DNA of 64,000 nucleotides from Mycoplasmopsis synoviae ATCC 25204 (GTDB lineage Bacteria > Bacillota_I > Bacilli_A > Mycoplasmatales > Metamycoplasmataceae): NCBI RefSeq assembly GCF_000969765.1, contig NZ_CP011096.1, forward strand, positions 186,001 to 250,000. The letters run 5' to 3'. This document shows, piece by piece, positions 11,142-20,397 of the stretch. A program made the position numbers and the translations under genes. Within the stretch, counting starts at the first letter, position 1, and each line of letters starts with the position of its first letter. The notes beneath the pieces are model-generated. The model saw only the letters and a program-made list of their open reading frames with translations, did not search any database and was not told where the DNA came from.

Positions 11142-13306
11142 TATTTTGAAATTAATACCTTAACTATTAAATCTTGTGCGCTTTCACTATTTCCTAAATA
11201 AGTAGGAGTTGATCCATTAAATCCTGAAATTATTCTAGCTACGCCATCTTTTACACCAAAGTTATATGAATTCTGTGACACTAGTGAATTATTAATTAAA
11301 TTTGAAACGCTAGTGAAGTTTTGAATTTGCATTTTGCTTTTATTACCTGCAATAATTGATGCGTTTTCTTGCTTGATTTTGGAGATATCTTCATCTCTAT
11401 AATTTGACTTATCTTTTGAAAATGGATTTTCTTTGGTTTTTAGATAAGAAACAAAATCGGCATCATTAAGCATGTGAGCTAAAATCACGTTATCATTTTG
11501 ACTTTGACTAACTGCTTGTGGCAGGTTAAATATGTCTTTATTACCTTGAGCTACTGAATACAATGTATTTTTGACAAATTCTTTGAAGTTGTCAAAGCTT
11601 GTAAAGTTTGTATATTGTTGAATTGAAATTTTATCTTTAGAAACTACTAAATATGCATTAGGCATATCTTTAATTGTATAAATAAATGAAACTAAATTAT
11701 TTCCACCAACATTTTTAACTAGCTGATTTGTATATTGTCTAACTAAAAGAGATGAAAATTCGGCATTAGACATATTGGTTAAATATGATTCGATAAATTG
11801 ATTTAACTCTTTGGTTTTATTAAATGCATCTTGATCTGAGGTTGCGTTTTTGGCAGCAGTTAAAAGAGTTGAAAATCTTGAATAAGCGCTAGGATCATTA
11901 GTTCTTATATTTTCAAAGTCAAAGACTTTACTTAAATCAACTTGTGGCAGATTTGATGCATTAAGAGCTGAAGCTAAAACTTTGCTTCAAATAGATGATA
12001 GCCCTTGCTCGGTTCCATTTTGAAATACGCTTTCAATGCTTTGAAGCCCGCTAGTTCCATAACTATCACCTTTAGTTAAAGTTAGTGTATTTAAAAAGGT
12101 TTGATAGTTTCCTTGATTAACTGTAATTTGAGATTGTGAAAGAGCTTCTGTTGGAGTTGGGAAATAAGAAGTAGCTGGCTTTAGTTGTTTTAAAATTTCG
12201 CTTCCGCTTAAAATTTGTCTTTGTGAATTAGTATTTTTAACAGATCAATATTTAGCAAGGTTGATAAATTTAGCTTTAGCGTCAACATCTAAAGTAATAG
12301 CGTTTGTAACTGGCGAAGATAATTTTCCTGGAAGATCTACGCTGGTTACTACATGTAAATCATTTGCGTCAAAATAGCTTTTTAATATTTCGCTTGGATC
12401 TTTTTGTGAAGATACAAATGATTTAGTTAAAAAAGCAGTTGCTAGATTATTATTAGCTGCATTTAAAAAGTAATTTGAGCCATCTTGGTAAAATGAATTA
12501 ACTCTTTCCCCGCTTTTAATTAAAACTTGTCTTTGACCATTGCTTGAGATTTCATTACCATTGGCATCTACTTTGTAAATATCTCTACTTGCAAGCTTAT
12601 TAATTTCACTTCTAGTGGTATTTACAAATTCAGGTTTAAATCTTGCTTCAGCATAAGTTTTAATTTCATTGTAGGTTAGATTTTCAATAGCTTCAGTTTC
12701 ATCTTTAGCGCCTGAATATTTAGGATCAGTTGAAAGAGTTTCAGTGAATTGTTTTTGTCAATTTTGAAAACCATACACTGAAATATAATTACGCTTTAGA
12801 TCTTCAACAACTTTAGTTTGTTTTTGTTTGATTTCTTCAAGCGATGAAAGCGCGATATCATTTCTAGCGCTTTGGCCAAGTGCTAGCGATGCATTATAAA
12901 CTCTTTGTTGCTCTACTGATGCTTTGTATTCTTGATCGTATAAATAAAACACAAGTTTTTTAGTAACGTCGTTTATTTCTTCGTTAACTTGTGCATCGCT
13001 TCCTTGAACACTTTTAGTAACTGAACCTACTGTTAGCTTTTGGCTGCCATCACTAGAATTTGGCCCTTTAAAGGTAAAAGCAGTTGACGAATCGTCAACT
13101 GGGCTTATTACTGTAACTGAATTAGTAGTAACTCCAAGTGGAACAGCTATCGCTAAAATAACTCCTACCGATAATAGCGATAGTGTTGCTATTGCTGCCT
13201 TTTTACGAGTTGCTTGGCTATTTGATACTTTTTTTATTTTCTTGTTTTCATGAATTTCATTTTTTTCACTTAAACGCTCAAAAAATGTTTTTTGTCTTTT
13301 TGCCAT
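11141..13306 (-). CDS. P80-like membrane surface protein
   Basis: A 721-residue protein with a basic cytoplasmic N-terminus (about residues 1-35) and one hydrophobic helix (about 36-58). No Cys follows the helix, so it is probably anchored by an uncleaved helix, with the rest outside the cell. The start is supported by AGAGG upstream of the ATG. First gene of the P80-P60-HinT locus, transcribed from a promoter divergent to the gene at 13403. In M. hominis the P80/P60 pair forms a surface complex. Assignment is from synteny and topology only. Confidence 0.72.
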
Positions 13307-13363
13307 AAATTGACCTCTGCATAATAAAAATGAATAAATTCATATTTATCAAAATTATTTTAA

Positions 13364-13395
13364 ATTATACTAAAAATACAATATTAAATTATAAT
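13364..13395. promoter_or_regulatory. Divergent -10 boxes
   Basis: On the minus strand, TATAAT at 13364-13369 serves the P80 operon with a leader of about 50 nt. On the plus strand, TATAAT at 13390-13395 ends 7 nt before the ATG at 13403, a near-leaderless arrangement. Confidence 0.5.
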
Positions 13396-13402
13396 TAAAA
13401 AT

Positions 13403-13951
13403 ATGCACTTGGAAAGTCTATTAAATTCACTTATTTTATTTAATAAAATGGCCAAAAAAAACAAAATTGTTTTTTCGGTTTGTGGTCAAAGTTTAAATCA
13501 ACTTTATTTTTCAAAAGAGCTACAAGCTCCTTTTGAAATTGCACTTAGTTTTGAAAATTACAACAAACTTTTATTTGATAAAAATTTCAAAACTAGCGAT
13601 TATAAATTAAATGTTAATGATAACCCCCTTCCTAGGTTTTTTCTTGATAATAATGAATTTTGAATTAATTTATTAATTCCAAGTGAAACTGATTTGGTGC
13701 TTTCTAGCAAAACCAAAAAGTTAATTTATAAAATCAACCAAAGCTCAAAACATCAAAAAATTATTTCTTTGGTAGATTATCTAAATTCAAATAATCCTAA
13801 CACTTGAGCTTATTTATATTTTGATAGCGCTAGCCAGAAATTAAAAGTTAAAGCCGTATATAAAATTAATCCGAATTTTTATAAAGTAATCAAACTTAAT
13901 AAAAATTTATCACTGCCATATTTAAATTATTTTGAAGAAAATTTAAAATAA
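13403..13951 (+). CDS. Hypothetical protein, possibly a decayed LicD-like nucleotidyltransferase
   Basis: A 182-residue cytoplasmic protein without membrane segments. The N-terminal stretch CGQSLNQLYFSKELQAPFEI, followed by an ENYNKLL helix, loosely resembles the LicD pattern (a GxLLGAxR helix, a D-D-D strand, then a YEKFL helix). The acidic metal ligands of LicD are missing, so the similarity is weak and catalysis is unlikely. One TGA codon is read as Trp after residue 86 and others follow. Single gene, promoter 7 nt before the ATG. Confidence 0.6.
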
Positions 13952-13985
13952 TTTTTTTTATTTTTTCTTAAAAAAGAAAATAAAA

Positions 13986-14090
13986 AAAAGCAGCTCCCGA
14001 TTTTTGCTTTTCAGCTATCTTAGGCGCTAAAGGGCTTAACTACTGAGTTCGGAATGGTATCAGGTGCAAACCTTCGCTATGGCTACTATT
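13986..14090 (-). rRNA. rrf: 5S rRNA, stand-alone
   Basis: On the minus strand the conserved 5S core is visible (CACCTGATACCATTCCGAAC, then TCAGTAGTTAAG). The ends pair as helix I: 5' AGTAGC with 3' GCTGCT. No 16S or 23S gene is nearby, so the 5S copy is unlinked. A minus-strand TAAAAT about 10 nt upstream of the 5' end may be its -10 box; it lies just outside the IS island and has survived the insertion. End positions are good to a few bases. Confidence 0.85.
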
Positions 14091-14129
14091 GAAAATATTT
14101 TAACATAAAAAATAAAAATTAATAAAACT

Positions 14130-14204
14130 TTTTTTGTTTTTTATTTTTAAATTCAAGATTGGAAAAATAGTAGCGCCAAAGCGATATTTAGCAGTATTAA
14201 AACC
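14130..14204. repeat. 75-bp direct repeat, left copy
   Basis: Identical to 25157-25231 except for one base. It touches the left end of the IS deletion derivative at 14204. The sequence is the 3' tail and stop region of the chromate-transport gene whose intact copy ends in the right repeat. This is the pattern expected of a long target-site duplication, a known trait of IS1634. Confidence 0.9.
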
Positions 14205-14464
14205 CTGCGTTTCTAAGTTGTAATGAAGAAAAAAACGAATACACCTATAAATAAGGCGTATTCGTTTTTTGTGCTTTTAAATTACAATGATAGACCATCA
14301 ACCGCATATTGAAAATCACTATATATTTTGTTTAATTCCTTATGTTCTGGGTCTAAATTATTCTTGATTTCATTTACAACTTTACCATTGACAGTCTTTG
14401 TTGTGATTGTTATAAGTAATAAGGTAAAAGGTATAAAAAAGAGCTTTCAACTTGGAAATGCAGG
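14204..14464. mobile_element. 261-bp internally deleted IS1634-type element (MITE-like)
   Basis: The left 213 or so bases match the transposase-3' end of the IS copy at 18139 (terminal repeat, hairpin, last codons of the transposase). They then jump directly to the last 45 or so bases of the opposite end (aataaggtaaaaggtataaa, then the terminal repeat). About 1.6 kb of transposase is missing and both terminal repeats remain, so it could be moved by a transposase acting in trans. Confidence 0.85.
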
Positions 14465-14487
14465 GTACGTAAATATCGTAATAAAGT

Positions 14488-14520
14488 TAAATAGAAATAA
14501 CAAGGGTTTCCTTGCTATTT
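14488..14520 (-). terminator. Terminator after the type IIG R-M gene
   Basis: On the minus strand, a stem ATAGCAAGG / CCTTGTTAT with one mismatch around a short loop, flanked by A-T-rich sequence 20-50 nt after the R-M stop. Confidence 0.55.
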
Positions 14521-14538
14521 TTGATAATTTCATTTTAA

Positions 14539-16764
14539 TTAAATTTTATTATTAATATAATCTTCCATAAATTTTCAGTCCGGCTCTCACTCGTTTTTAT
14601 TATTTAGTTTTGCTGGCAATAAAATATTAATTTTACTTAATCTCTCACTACTCATAGAGTATGTGTAATCGAATAAATCGTGTAATTTAGACATAACAGT
14701 TGTTATAAAAAGATTAATAGAAGGGTTTAGATTACTGTTACTTAAAACACTAACCGAACTTGTTGCAGCAAAATCGTAACTATGTGCTTTTGCTATTCCA
14801 CTTGCTCCATCGCCTTGATTAACAAGTGTAAAGCAATTTTTGTTAAAGATTTTTTTACATTCTTTGATATAGTAACCAATCCCATTATAATTTTTAGAAG
14901 CAATAACAAGAGGTATTTTTCCATCTTTATTATCGGGGTTGTTTTCATCAGACTTATCTTTACCATTTTCTATATTAAATAATTCTATAATCTTAAATTC
15001 TTTTCAATTATTAAAATCCAATTTAGCATCAGAAACTTGAATTGTTGATAAGTCTATAATTCCATTATTTTCAATTATTAAATTATTGATATCTTGAGTT
15101 AGTAGAACAAAATCAAGCTTTTGTCTCACAAAATCAAGCTTTTGTCTCACAAAATCAAGCTTTGATATAGTGGTATAATCAATAGCTTCATACTTAGGCC
15201 AATCTTCTTCTGCCTTTAGATTTACAATTTCTCATTTTTCTTGATTAAATATTTTTTTAGCTAAATCTACGTGATGCTCAGTTCTTCCTATATTTCGGCT
15301 TTCAATATAGCCATCATCTAAGAAATTTTTTCTTTTTGTAGCTTGACTATATTTTGTATGAGCTTGAATTGTTATTATAGCAGTTTGAACAGATGCATTT
15401 GGATGGAAAAGCTTTTTAGGTAATCTAATAACTTGTAATAAATTATGGTTTTCCAAAATTAGCCTCTTGTATTTTAAGTTTTCTGGTACAGTGCTTTTAG
15501 TTTTTTTTGCGCTCAAAATACAGCTAATAGGAACAATTGCTGATACTATACCACCAACTTCCATATTTTGCAATGTTTCATATATGAATTTTAATTCATT
15601 ATCTTTTTGTGAAAAAGGTGGGTTCATTAACGCACGATTATATACATCCTTTAATTCCGGCAATTTGTTGAAACAGTTATCTTTAAAAATGTGAGAACTC
15701 CCATCTCCATGCAGCATCATATTTATATCAGAAAGTGTAGCATTAAACATATCACTTTCAACACCATATAGACCTTCTTGCAATACTGCTTTTTTTAAAT
15801 TATTTTTACTTTCGTCATTTATGTTTAGACCTTCTATTTCCTTCAACATATTAAACATAGAAATTACTAAGAACGTACCAGAACCACAAGTTGGATCAAG
15901 AATTTTGCTTTCATAAGAACAATCTGCTAACTTATACATCAATTCCGCGATATGGTCTGGTGTAAAAACCTCCCCTTTTTCTTTAGCGTTTGCGGAATTT
16001 CATTTTCTAAATACTTTTAGAAAGCCATTCATTGTATCATGACCTATTTGGTCTTCTACATTAATAAAGTTATAAATAGATGAAATATCACTAATTAAAG
16101 AAATTAGGTGGTTATAATCAATTTCATTTAAGCTTTGCTCACTTAAAATTATTTTTATTTGTTCTTTCTTAAGTTTTTTATTTTTAGGGGTATCTTCTAT
16201 ATATTTATTGATAGCGTTCTTGATATTTAGCAAAATATCTTTTGAATTATTACTACTTATTTCTTCTTCAAAATTTTTACAATATTTTAAGCATAACATT
16301 ACTGCGCCAATAAAAGGTACATTATTTTGTCTGCTTACTCTTGCGTTTCTAAAATCATTTGCTAACTTCTTTGCAAAAGTATTTATTTTTTCTGGTAGGG
16401 TAATTCTTGCATTAGGAAAGTATTTTGATATATATTCCTTTGCTGTTTTTATTTTTGTCTCTTCTTTGACCAGTTTGCCTTGAACATAGCATTCAAAATT
16501 TTTACCATTATATTTAAATCCTATGAAATTAGGATTCTTCTCTAATTTCATATAATCTTCTAGCTGTCCTTCAAATTCCTTGCCCTCAGCTTTTGCATCT
16601 AAAATAAATGTTACACCATCTAAATAGTAATAGCCATCGGGTTTCAAGGACATAGAATGATTTTTATTAGGTTTTTTATATATAAACAATGTCCCATCTG
16701 TTTTGTTTTTTAGCTCCAATTTATTAGTGAATTCATTCACTATTTCGAATTCAGTTTTGTACAT
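14539..16764 (-). CDS. Type IIG restriction-modification enzyme (nuclease, N6-adenine methyltransferase and specificity domain in one chain)
   Basis: A 741-residue protein. The N-terminal part has a PD-(D/E)xK-like nuclease signature: LKPDGYYYLDGVTFILDAKAE near residues 37-58. The methyltransferase core carries motif I LDPTCGSGTFLV (about 284-295) and motif IV NPPF (about 360). The C-terminal quarter looks like a type I HsdS-style target-recognition domain (WKEFKIIELFNIENGK, then IPLVIASKNYNGIGYYI). A linker of three repeats of KLDFVRQ joins the two. The frame is open if TGA codes for Trp, so it is probably intact. It follows the ribbon-helix-helix gene by 14 nt with AAGGAG before the ATG. 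The recognition site cannot be read from sequence. Confidence 0.82.
15108..15165 (-). repeat. 21-bp tandem repeat encoding KLDFVRQ units
   Basis: Two full 21-bp units and a partial third, encoding KLDFVRQ-KLDFVRQ-KLDFV between the methyltransferase and the target-recognition domain. The unit length is a multiple of three, so gain or loss of a unit would change the linker but keep the frame. Confidence 0.9.
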
Positions 16765-16778
16765 AAATATTAAACTCC

Positions 16779-16976
16779 TTATATTTTGTATTCTTTAATT
16801 AGTAATTCAATTACTTGTGAGCGGTTCATTATATTGCCTTTTTGTGTTTTGATAAATTCAAGTTTATCAATTGCTTGTTGGCTTAATGTTATTGAAATAG
16901 CTTTTTTTAAGCTATTATTGTTGTTTGCTTTAGTTTTTTCTACGCTATAACTAGAAACTCTTTCTTTTAAATTCAT
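16779..16976 (-). CDS. Ribbon-helix-helix DNA-binding protein
   Basis: A 65-residue protein. Residues 25-65 fit a CopG/Arc-type fold: strand AISITL, helix SQQAIDKLEFIKTQK, then NRSQVIELLIKEY. The N-terminus is Asn- and Lys-rich and probably disordered. A strong ribosome binding site (AAGGGGGGG) precedes the ATG and contains a run of seven Gs. It is directly upstream of the type IIG gene and could repress that operon. Because a ParA-like remnant lies just upstream, it may instead descend from a plasmid or ICE partition partner. Confidence 0.75.
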   Translation of the reverse strand: MNLKERVSSYSVEKTKANNNNSLKKAISITLSQQAIDKLEFIKTQKGNIMNRSQVIELLIKEYKI

Positions 16977-16984
16977 TCCCCCCC

Positions 16985-17150
16985 TTATTTGATAATCATA
17001 ACTGTTGAGTATTGGTATAAAAACATATTTAGATAATATACCTAGCAGGATAAAAAGAATAATAAAACCTAGATAAGTAGATAATGTTGTTTTTAAAACA
17101 CCACCTTTGTTGTTTAAATAAGTAAGTACTTTTGTTTTTATTTTTTCTTC
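16985..17150 (-). pseudogene. ParA-like partition ATPase, N-terminal remnant
   Basis: Translated on the minus strand, the frame reads KTKVLTYLNNKGGVLKTT and then LSTYLG, strongly like the ParA/Soj N-terminus with its deviant Walker A (KGGxxKTT). A hydrophobic stretch (FIILFILLGILSKYVFIPIL) follows directly, where ParA would continue with switch motifs, so the middle and C-terminus are gone. No ATG precedes it and a TAG lies just upstream. The frame runs in phase into the ribbon-helix-helix gene. I read it as the leftover of a parA-RHH pair from a plasmid or integrative element. Confidence 0.5.
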
Positions 17151-17413
17151 TTTCTATATATATATATATATTATATCACAATATAAAATATTATAAAATA
17201 ATATATTTAATATAAGAATACTCTATTTTTAAGCCTTAAAAATAAATTCACAACATAATATAAAATAATATTTTATAATATAAACAACACTTGGCCAAAT
17301 AGAGAACTATGTTACAATATTGATGTAATCATTTAGATTATAGTTAATCGAATAAAAAAACTGCATCACGGTAAGTGGTTTGATGCAGCGCTTATCTTTC
17401 CTTAAAAAATAAG
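17151..17413. other. AT-rich stretch upstream of the ParA/RHH/R-M genes
   Basis: Extremely AT-rich, with a (TA)n run at about 17155-17172 and many ataatataaaat words, giving several candidate -10 boxes on both strands. A hairpin CTGCATCA / TGATGCAG lies at about 17362-17388. No coding frame of note. Confidence 0.5.
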
Positions 17414-17605
17414 ATGAAAAGTCAAATTATTTCTTATAACTTTTTTGAAAGTTCAATGAAGAAAAAACTCTTACTTGCTTTTGATATCACGCGTTGAAAT
17501 AAAATTAAAACTAATTACGAAAGTTATAAAAACAGACTATTTGAATTTTTAGTTTTTAATATGATAGAAACACTTTCATTTATTCATCTGTTTTCCAAAC
17601 CTTAG
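17414..17605 (+). CDS. Small hypothetical ORF ending at a solo IS end
   Basis: A 63-residue frame starting MKSQIISYNFFESSMKKK. It contains one TGA-coded Trp and stops just as the IS terminal sequence begins at 17604. It is not recognised and may be the N-terminal stub of a gene cut by an IS event. No convincing ribosome binding site. Confidence 0.3.
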
Positions 17606-17626
17606 CTTCCAACTTGGAAACTCAGG
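17604..17626. repeat. Solo IS1634-type terminal repeat
   Basis: Matches the last 23 bases of the transposase-5' end of the IS copies at 20003 and 25156 (agcttccaacttggaaactc, then agg). No other IS sequence adjoins it, so it is the scar of an excised or deleted copy. Confidence 0.6.
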
Positions 17627-17734
17627 AAATTACTCATGAGCGTTATATTTATGATACTTATATATCTCAAACAATAAAAACAATTAGCAAAAAACGTATG
17701 AATTTTGAAATAGAAAAATTATTAAAATCAAGTA

Positions 17735-17762
17735 GTAATTTCTGCTTGGTTTTTTTATTTTC
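17735..17762 (+). terminator. Terminator-like hairpin
   Basis: A stem AATCAAG-TAG / CTG-CTTGGTT followed by seven Ts. The gene it once served is not recognisable. Confidence 0.5.
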
Positions 17763-17847
17763 CCAGTTTGAAATGCTCCAAAATTCCGTTTTTGTTTTGT
17801 TCGTATTATCATAAAAATATAATGATTTTATTTTTATAAGGGGGGAA

Positions 17848-18138
17848 ATGAATACAGCATTTGAATTTTTCATTAAAGATTTAAATAAAATCGAAGAATA
17901 ATTTAGAACTATAAAAAGAAAACAAGAGCGCCCAAATTGGAACTTGCATAAAGTAAAAAAAAGAGTAATTATTGATACACAGGGAGATAAACATTATTAC
18001 AATTTAGGAGTTTATTATATTAGAGAAATTAAAAATGGTAAAGAAAAAAGAATTTATTTTACTCATTATTACCACGATTATTTAAAGCAAGTAAGAAGAA
18101 ATAAATACTCAATTGAAACAAAAACCTTTGCTATATTT
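17848..18138 (+). pseudogene. 5' fragment of an unknown gene, possibly an ISLre2/UPF0236-like transposase
   Basis: A frame with a strong ribosome binding site (aagggggg) starts MNTAFEFFIKDLNKIEE and then meets a TAA at about residue 18. It continues in the same frame as FRTIKRKQERPNWNLHKVKK, then HYYNLGVYYIREIKNGKEKR, until the IS copy at 18139 cuts it. The basic region followed by paired Tyr residues recalls the start of ISLre2 transposases, but this is a weak guess. Broken twice: a nonsense codon and the IS insertion. Confidence 0.45.
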
Positions 18139-20003
18139 CCTGCGTTTCCAAGTTGTAATGAAGAAAAAAAACGAATACGCCTTATTTATAGGTGTATTCG
18201 TTTTTTGCGCTTTTAAATTACAATGATAGACCATCAACGGCATATTGAAAATCACTATATATTTTGTTTAATTCCTTATATTCTGAGTCTAAATTATTCT
18301 TGATTTCACTTACAACCTTAACATTGACAGTCTTTGTTGTGATTGTTATAAGTTTCAATGTATCTATAAACATATTCATTGTCAGTTTTTGGATCTCTGC
18401 ATTATCTTTATAAAATTTCTTTAATTTATAAATGCAATATTTCAAAACAATTAGAGACAAAAAGCATAAAAATACATGAGATTGAATATGCTCGTCTTTA
18501 TAAACGTATATCGGTCTAACTTCGATTGCTGATTTTAAGCTTCTAAAACTTTCTTCCACTTTTCATTGTCTATTATATATTTCATTGGCTTTTTTTGAAT
18601 TTAAATTTGTTATGTTCGTTTCAATTATATAAAAGCCATTTTCATTAGCCACTTTTTTAATTTTTTCAATATTTAATCTTGCTACTGTTTTACCATCTAC
18701 ATCCATATACTTTTTCTTATATTCAGAAGCCAAAGCACTTAATGGCAATTCACCTTTAATAGACTTTTTTTTCAATTTATTAATAAGATTTTGTCTTTTT
18801 ATTTTGTCTAAAGTTTGTTTTGAAGGGCTAAAATAGACAAATTGTTTTCTAAATGTATCGCTATATCTTTTTTTATTTTTGTTTTTAGCTCAAATAGATT
18901 CGCCGAATCTAGATTTAGTAAAATACTCATTTTCTTGAACAAAGCCTTGTTTATTTACTATAAATGCTTTATCTTCTTTTCCAAGAATATCAATATGTTT
19001 CTGAAGTATATATTTATATCCTTTTTGCTTCAAATATCTTAAATTTGCATTTTGACTAATAGTTTTATCAGCAACAATTATTGTGTCTTTTATTCTGTAA
19101 ATTCTTTGCATTTCGATTAAAAATTTCACAAGAGTTTTAGAATCTGCAGTATTTTCTTTTAAAACTTTATAGTGAAAAGCAATGCCACTATTATCAACTG
19201 CCATAGCCACAACAATTTGATCTTCATCATGCTTTCCATCTTAGAAAAACCTCTTTGTTTCAAAGCATCTCTTGAAAAACTTTGAAAATAAATAGTTGTA
19301 TTATCAAAATGCATTAATTTTGCGTTTCTAGTTGTCAATTCTTGCATTTTGTTATAAATATTGACTAAAATTGCATTTTTATATTCTAAAAAAGTATCGA
19401 AATAGTTATAAATTGAAGATTTTTTTATATCTATCTTATGTAAAAAGTCATTTTTGTTTTTGTATTGACAAATATAACTTCTTGGTTGAATTATTCTTGT
19501 TGCAACAATAAATTCCAATACTTCTTCTAAAGATTTGTGTTTAGTTTTCGGTAATCCTTTAAATAAATCTAGTTCTTTAATTACTTTATAAATCAATTCA
19601 ATACCAACGTTTTTTATATTTGTTTCGACAGATGTCGGGTTAAGTAATTGAAAAAATTTGATTTTAACTTCAATTTTATTTTCTCCAACAGGAACCAATC
19701 TAGCAATTTGTTTTAAATCATCGATGTTTTGTAGAGAATATTTTTCTTTAATTTCTTCTCAATAACCTAATCCAACTAAATTACCAATCCCTTTACCGTA
19801 TCCTTTTGATATTCCTAATGCAATGTAAATTTGTTTTGGGTTTTTTCTTTTATACAGAATGTAGTTACTCATATTTATATTATACATTATTATCATTGTA
19901 ATCATTGTAAAAAATTAAAATAATTAAAAAATGTACTTATATACTATGTATATAAATAATAAGGTAAAAGGTATAAAAAAGAGCTTCCAACTTGGAAACT
20001 CGG
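18139..20003 (-). mobile_element. IS1634-type element, inner copy
   Basis: A 1,865-bp element with terminal repeats CCTGCGTTTCCAAGTTG at 18139 and, in reverse complement, a CCGAGTTTCCAAGTTGG-type end at 20003. A terminator hairpin lies inside the 3' end at about 18164-18203. The flanks show no evident direct repeat, unlike the outer pair of ends. It is nearly identical to the copy at 23293. It interrupts the gene fragment starting at 17848. Confidence 0.92.
18218..19872 (-). pseudogene. IS1634-type transposase, frameshifted
   Basis: A 551-residue DDE transposase in restored form, starting MSNYILYKRKNPKQIYIALG. It contains HFDNTTIYFQ (first Asp region), IIVADKTI (second Asp region) and YNRQWKVEESFRSLKSAIEV (Y-R-E-K signature). 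Compared with the copy at 23370, one T is missing near 19243, in the SKDGKHDEDQ stretch. The frame breaks there and the two halves lie in different frames. Programmed frameshifting is possible, but the sister copy has the unshifted sequence there, so a simple deletion is more likely. Confidence 0.88.
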
Positions 20004-20397
20004 GTTATTATTCTAATTTTTTCTCTTAGTTAAACAATTATTTTTACACAACTGAATTCATAAAAATAAATTTTACTTTCTGTTAAAATAATGAATCAAT
20101 TATTAAAGTATTTATTCCATGTTTAATATTGTCAGAATTATTTTCTTTGATAATAATTTATTTCACATCGTCCACTATTATTATGATAAAAAATATCATT
20201 TTAGTACGATTATTTAACTCTTAATCAATCTATATTATTCAACAATATTTTCTATTTTCTTAGGAAAAATCCCCAAAACTTTAAAATATGTACTTTCTAG
20301 AATAAGATTTATCCTTAAAAATAGGTATAAGTATAAAAAACATTATTCAAATACAACTTTAAATTTGATTCATTAAATAACGTTATAAATTAAATCG
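20004..20397. other. Non-coding AT-rich stretch between IS and DpnII-type gene
   Basis: No frame on either strand looks like a gene. There are short inverted repeats and many A/T runs. It is the region downstream of the endonuclease gene; no clear terminator is visible. Confidence 0.4.

Noticed and set aside
13986-14090. A full rRNA operon around the 5S gene
   Set aside because: No 16S or 23S sequence is found on either side; the neighbours are protein genes and IS DNA.
16208-16483. Plus-strand open frame inside the type IIG gene
   Set aside because: It lies antisense within a conserved minus-strand protein and shows no ribosome binding site or family motif; a shadow frame.
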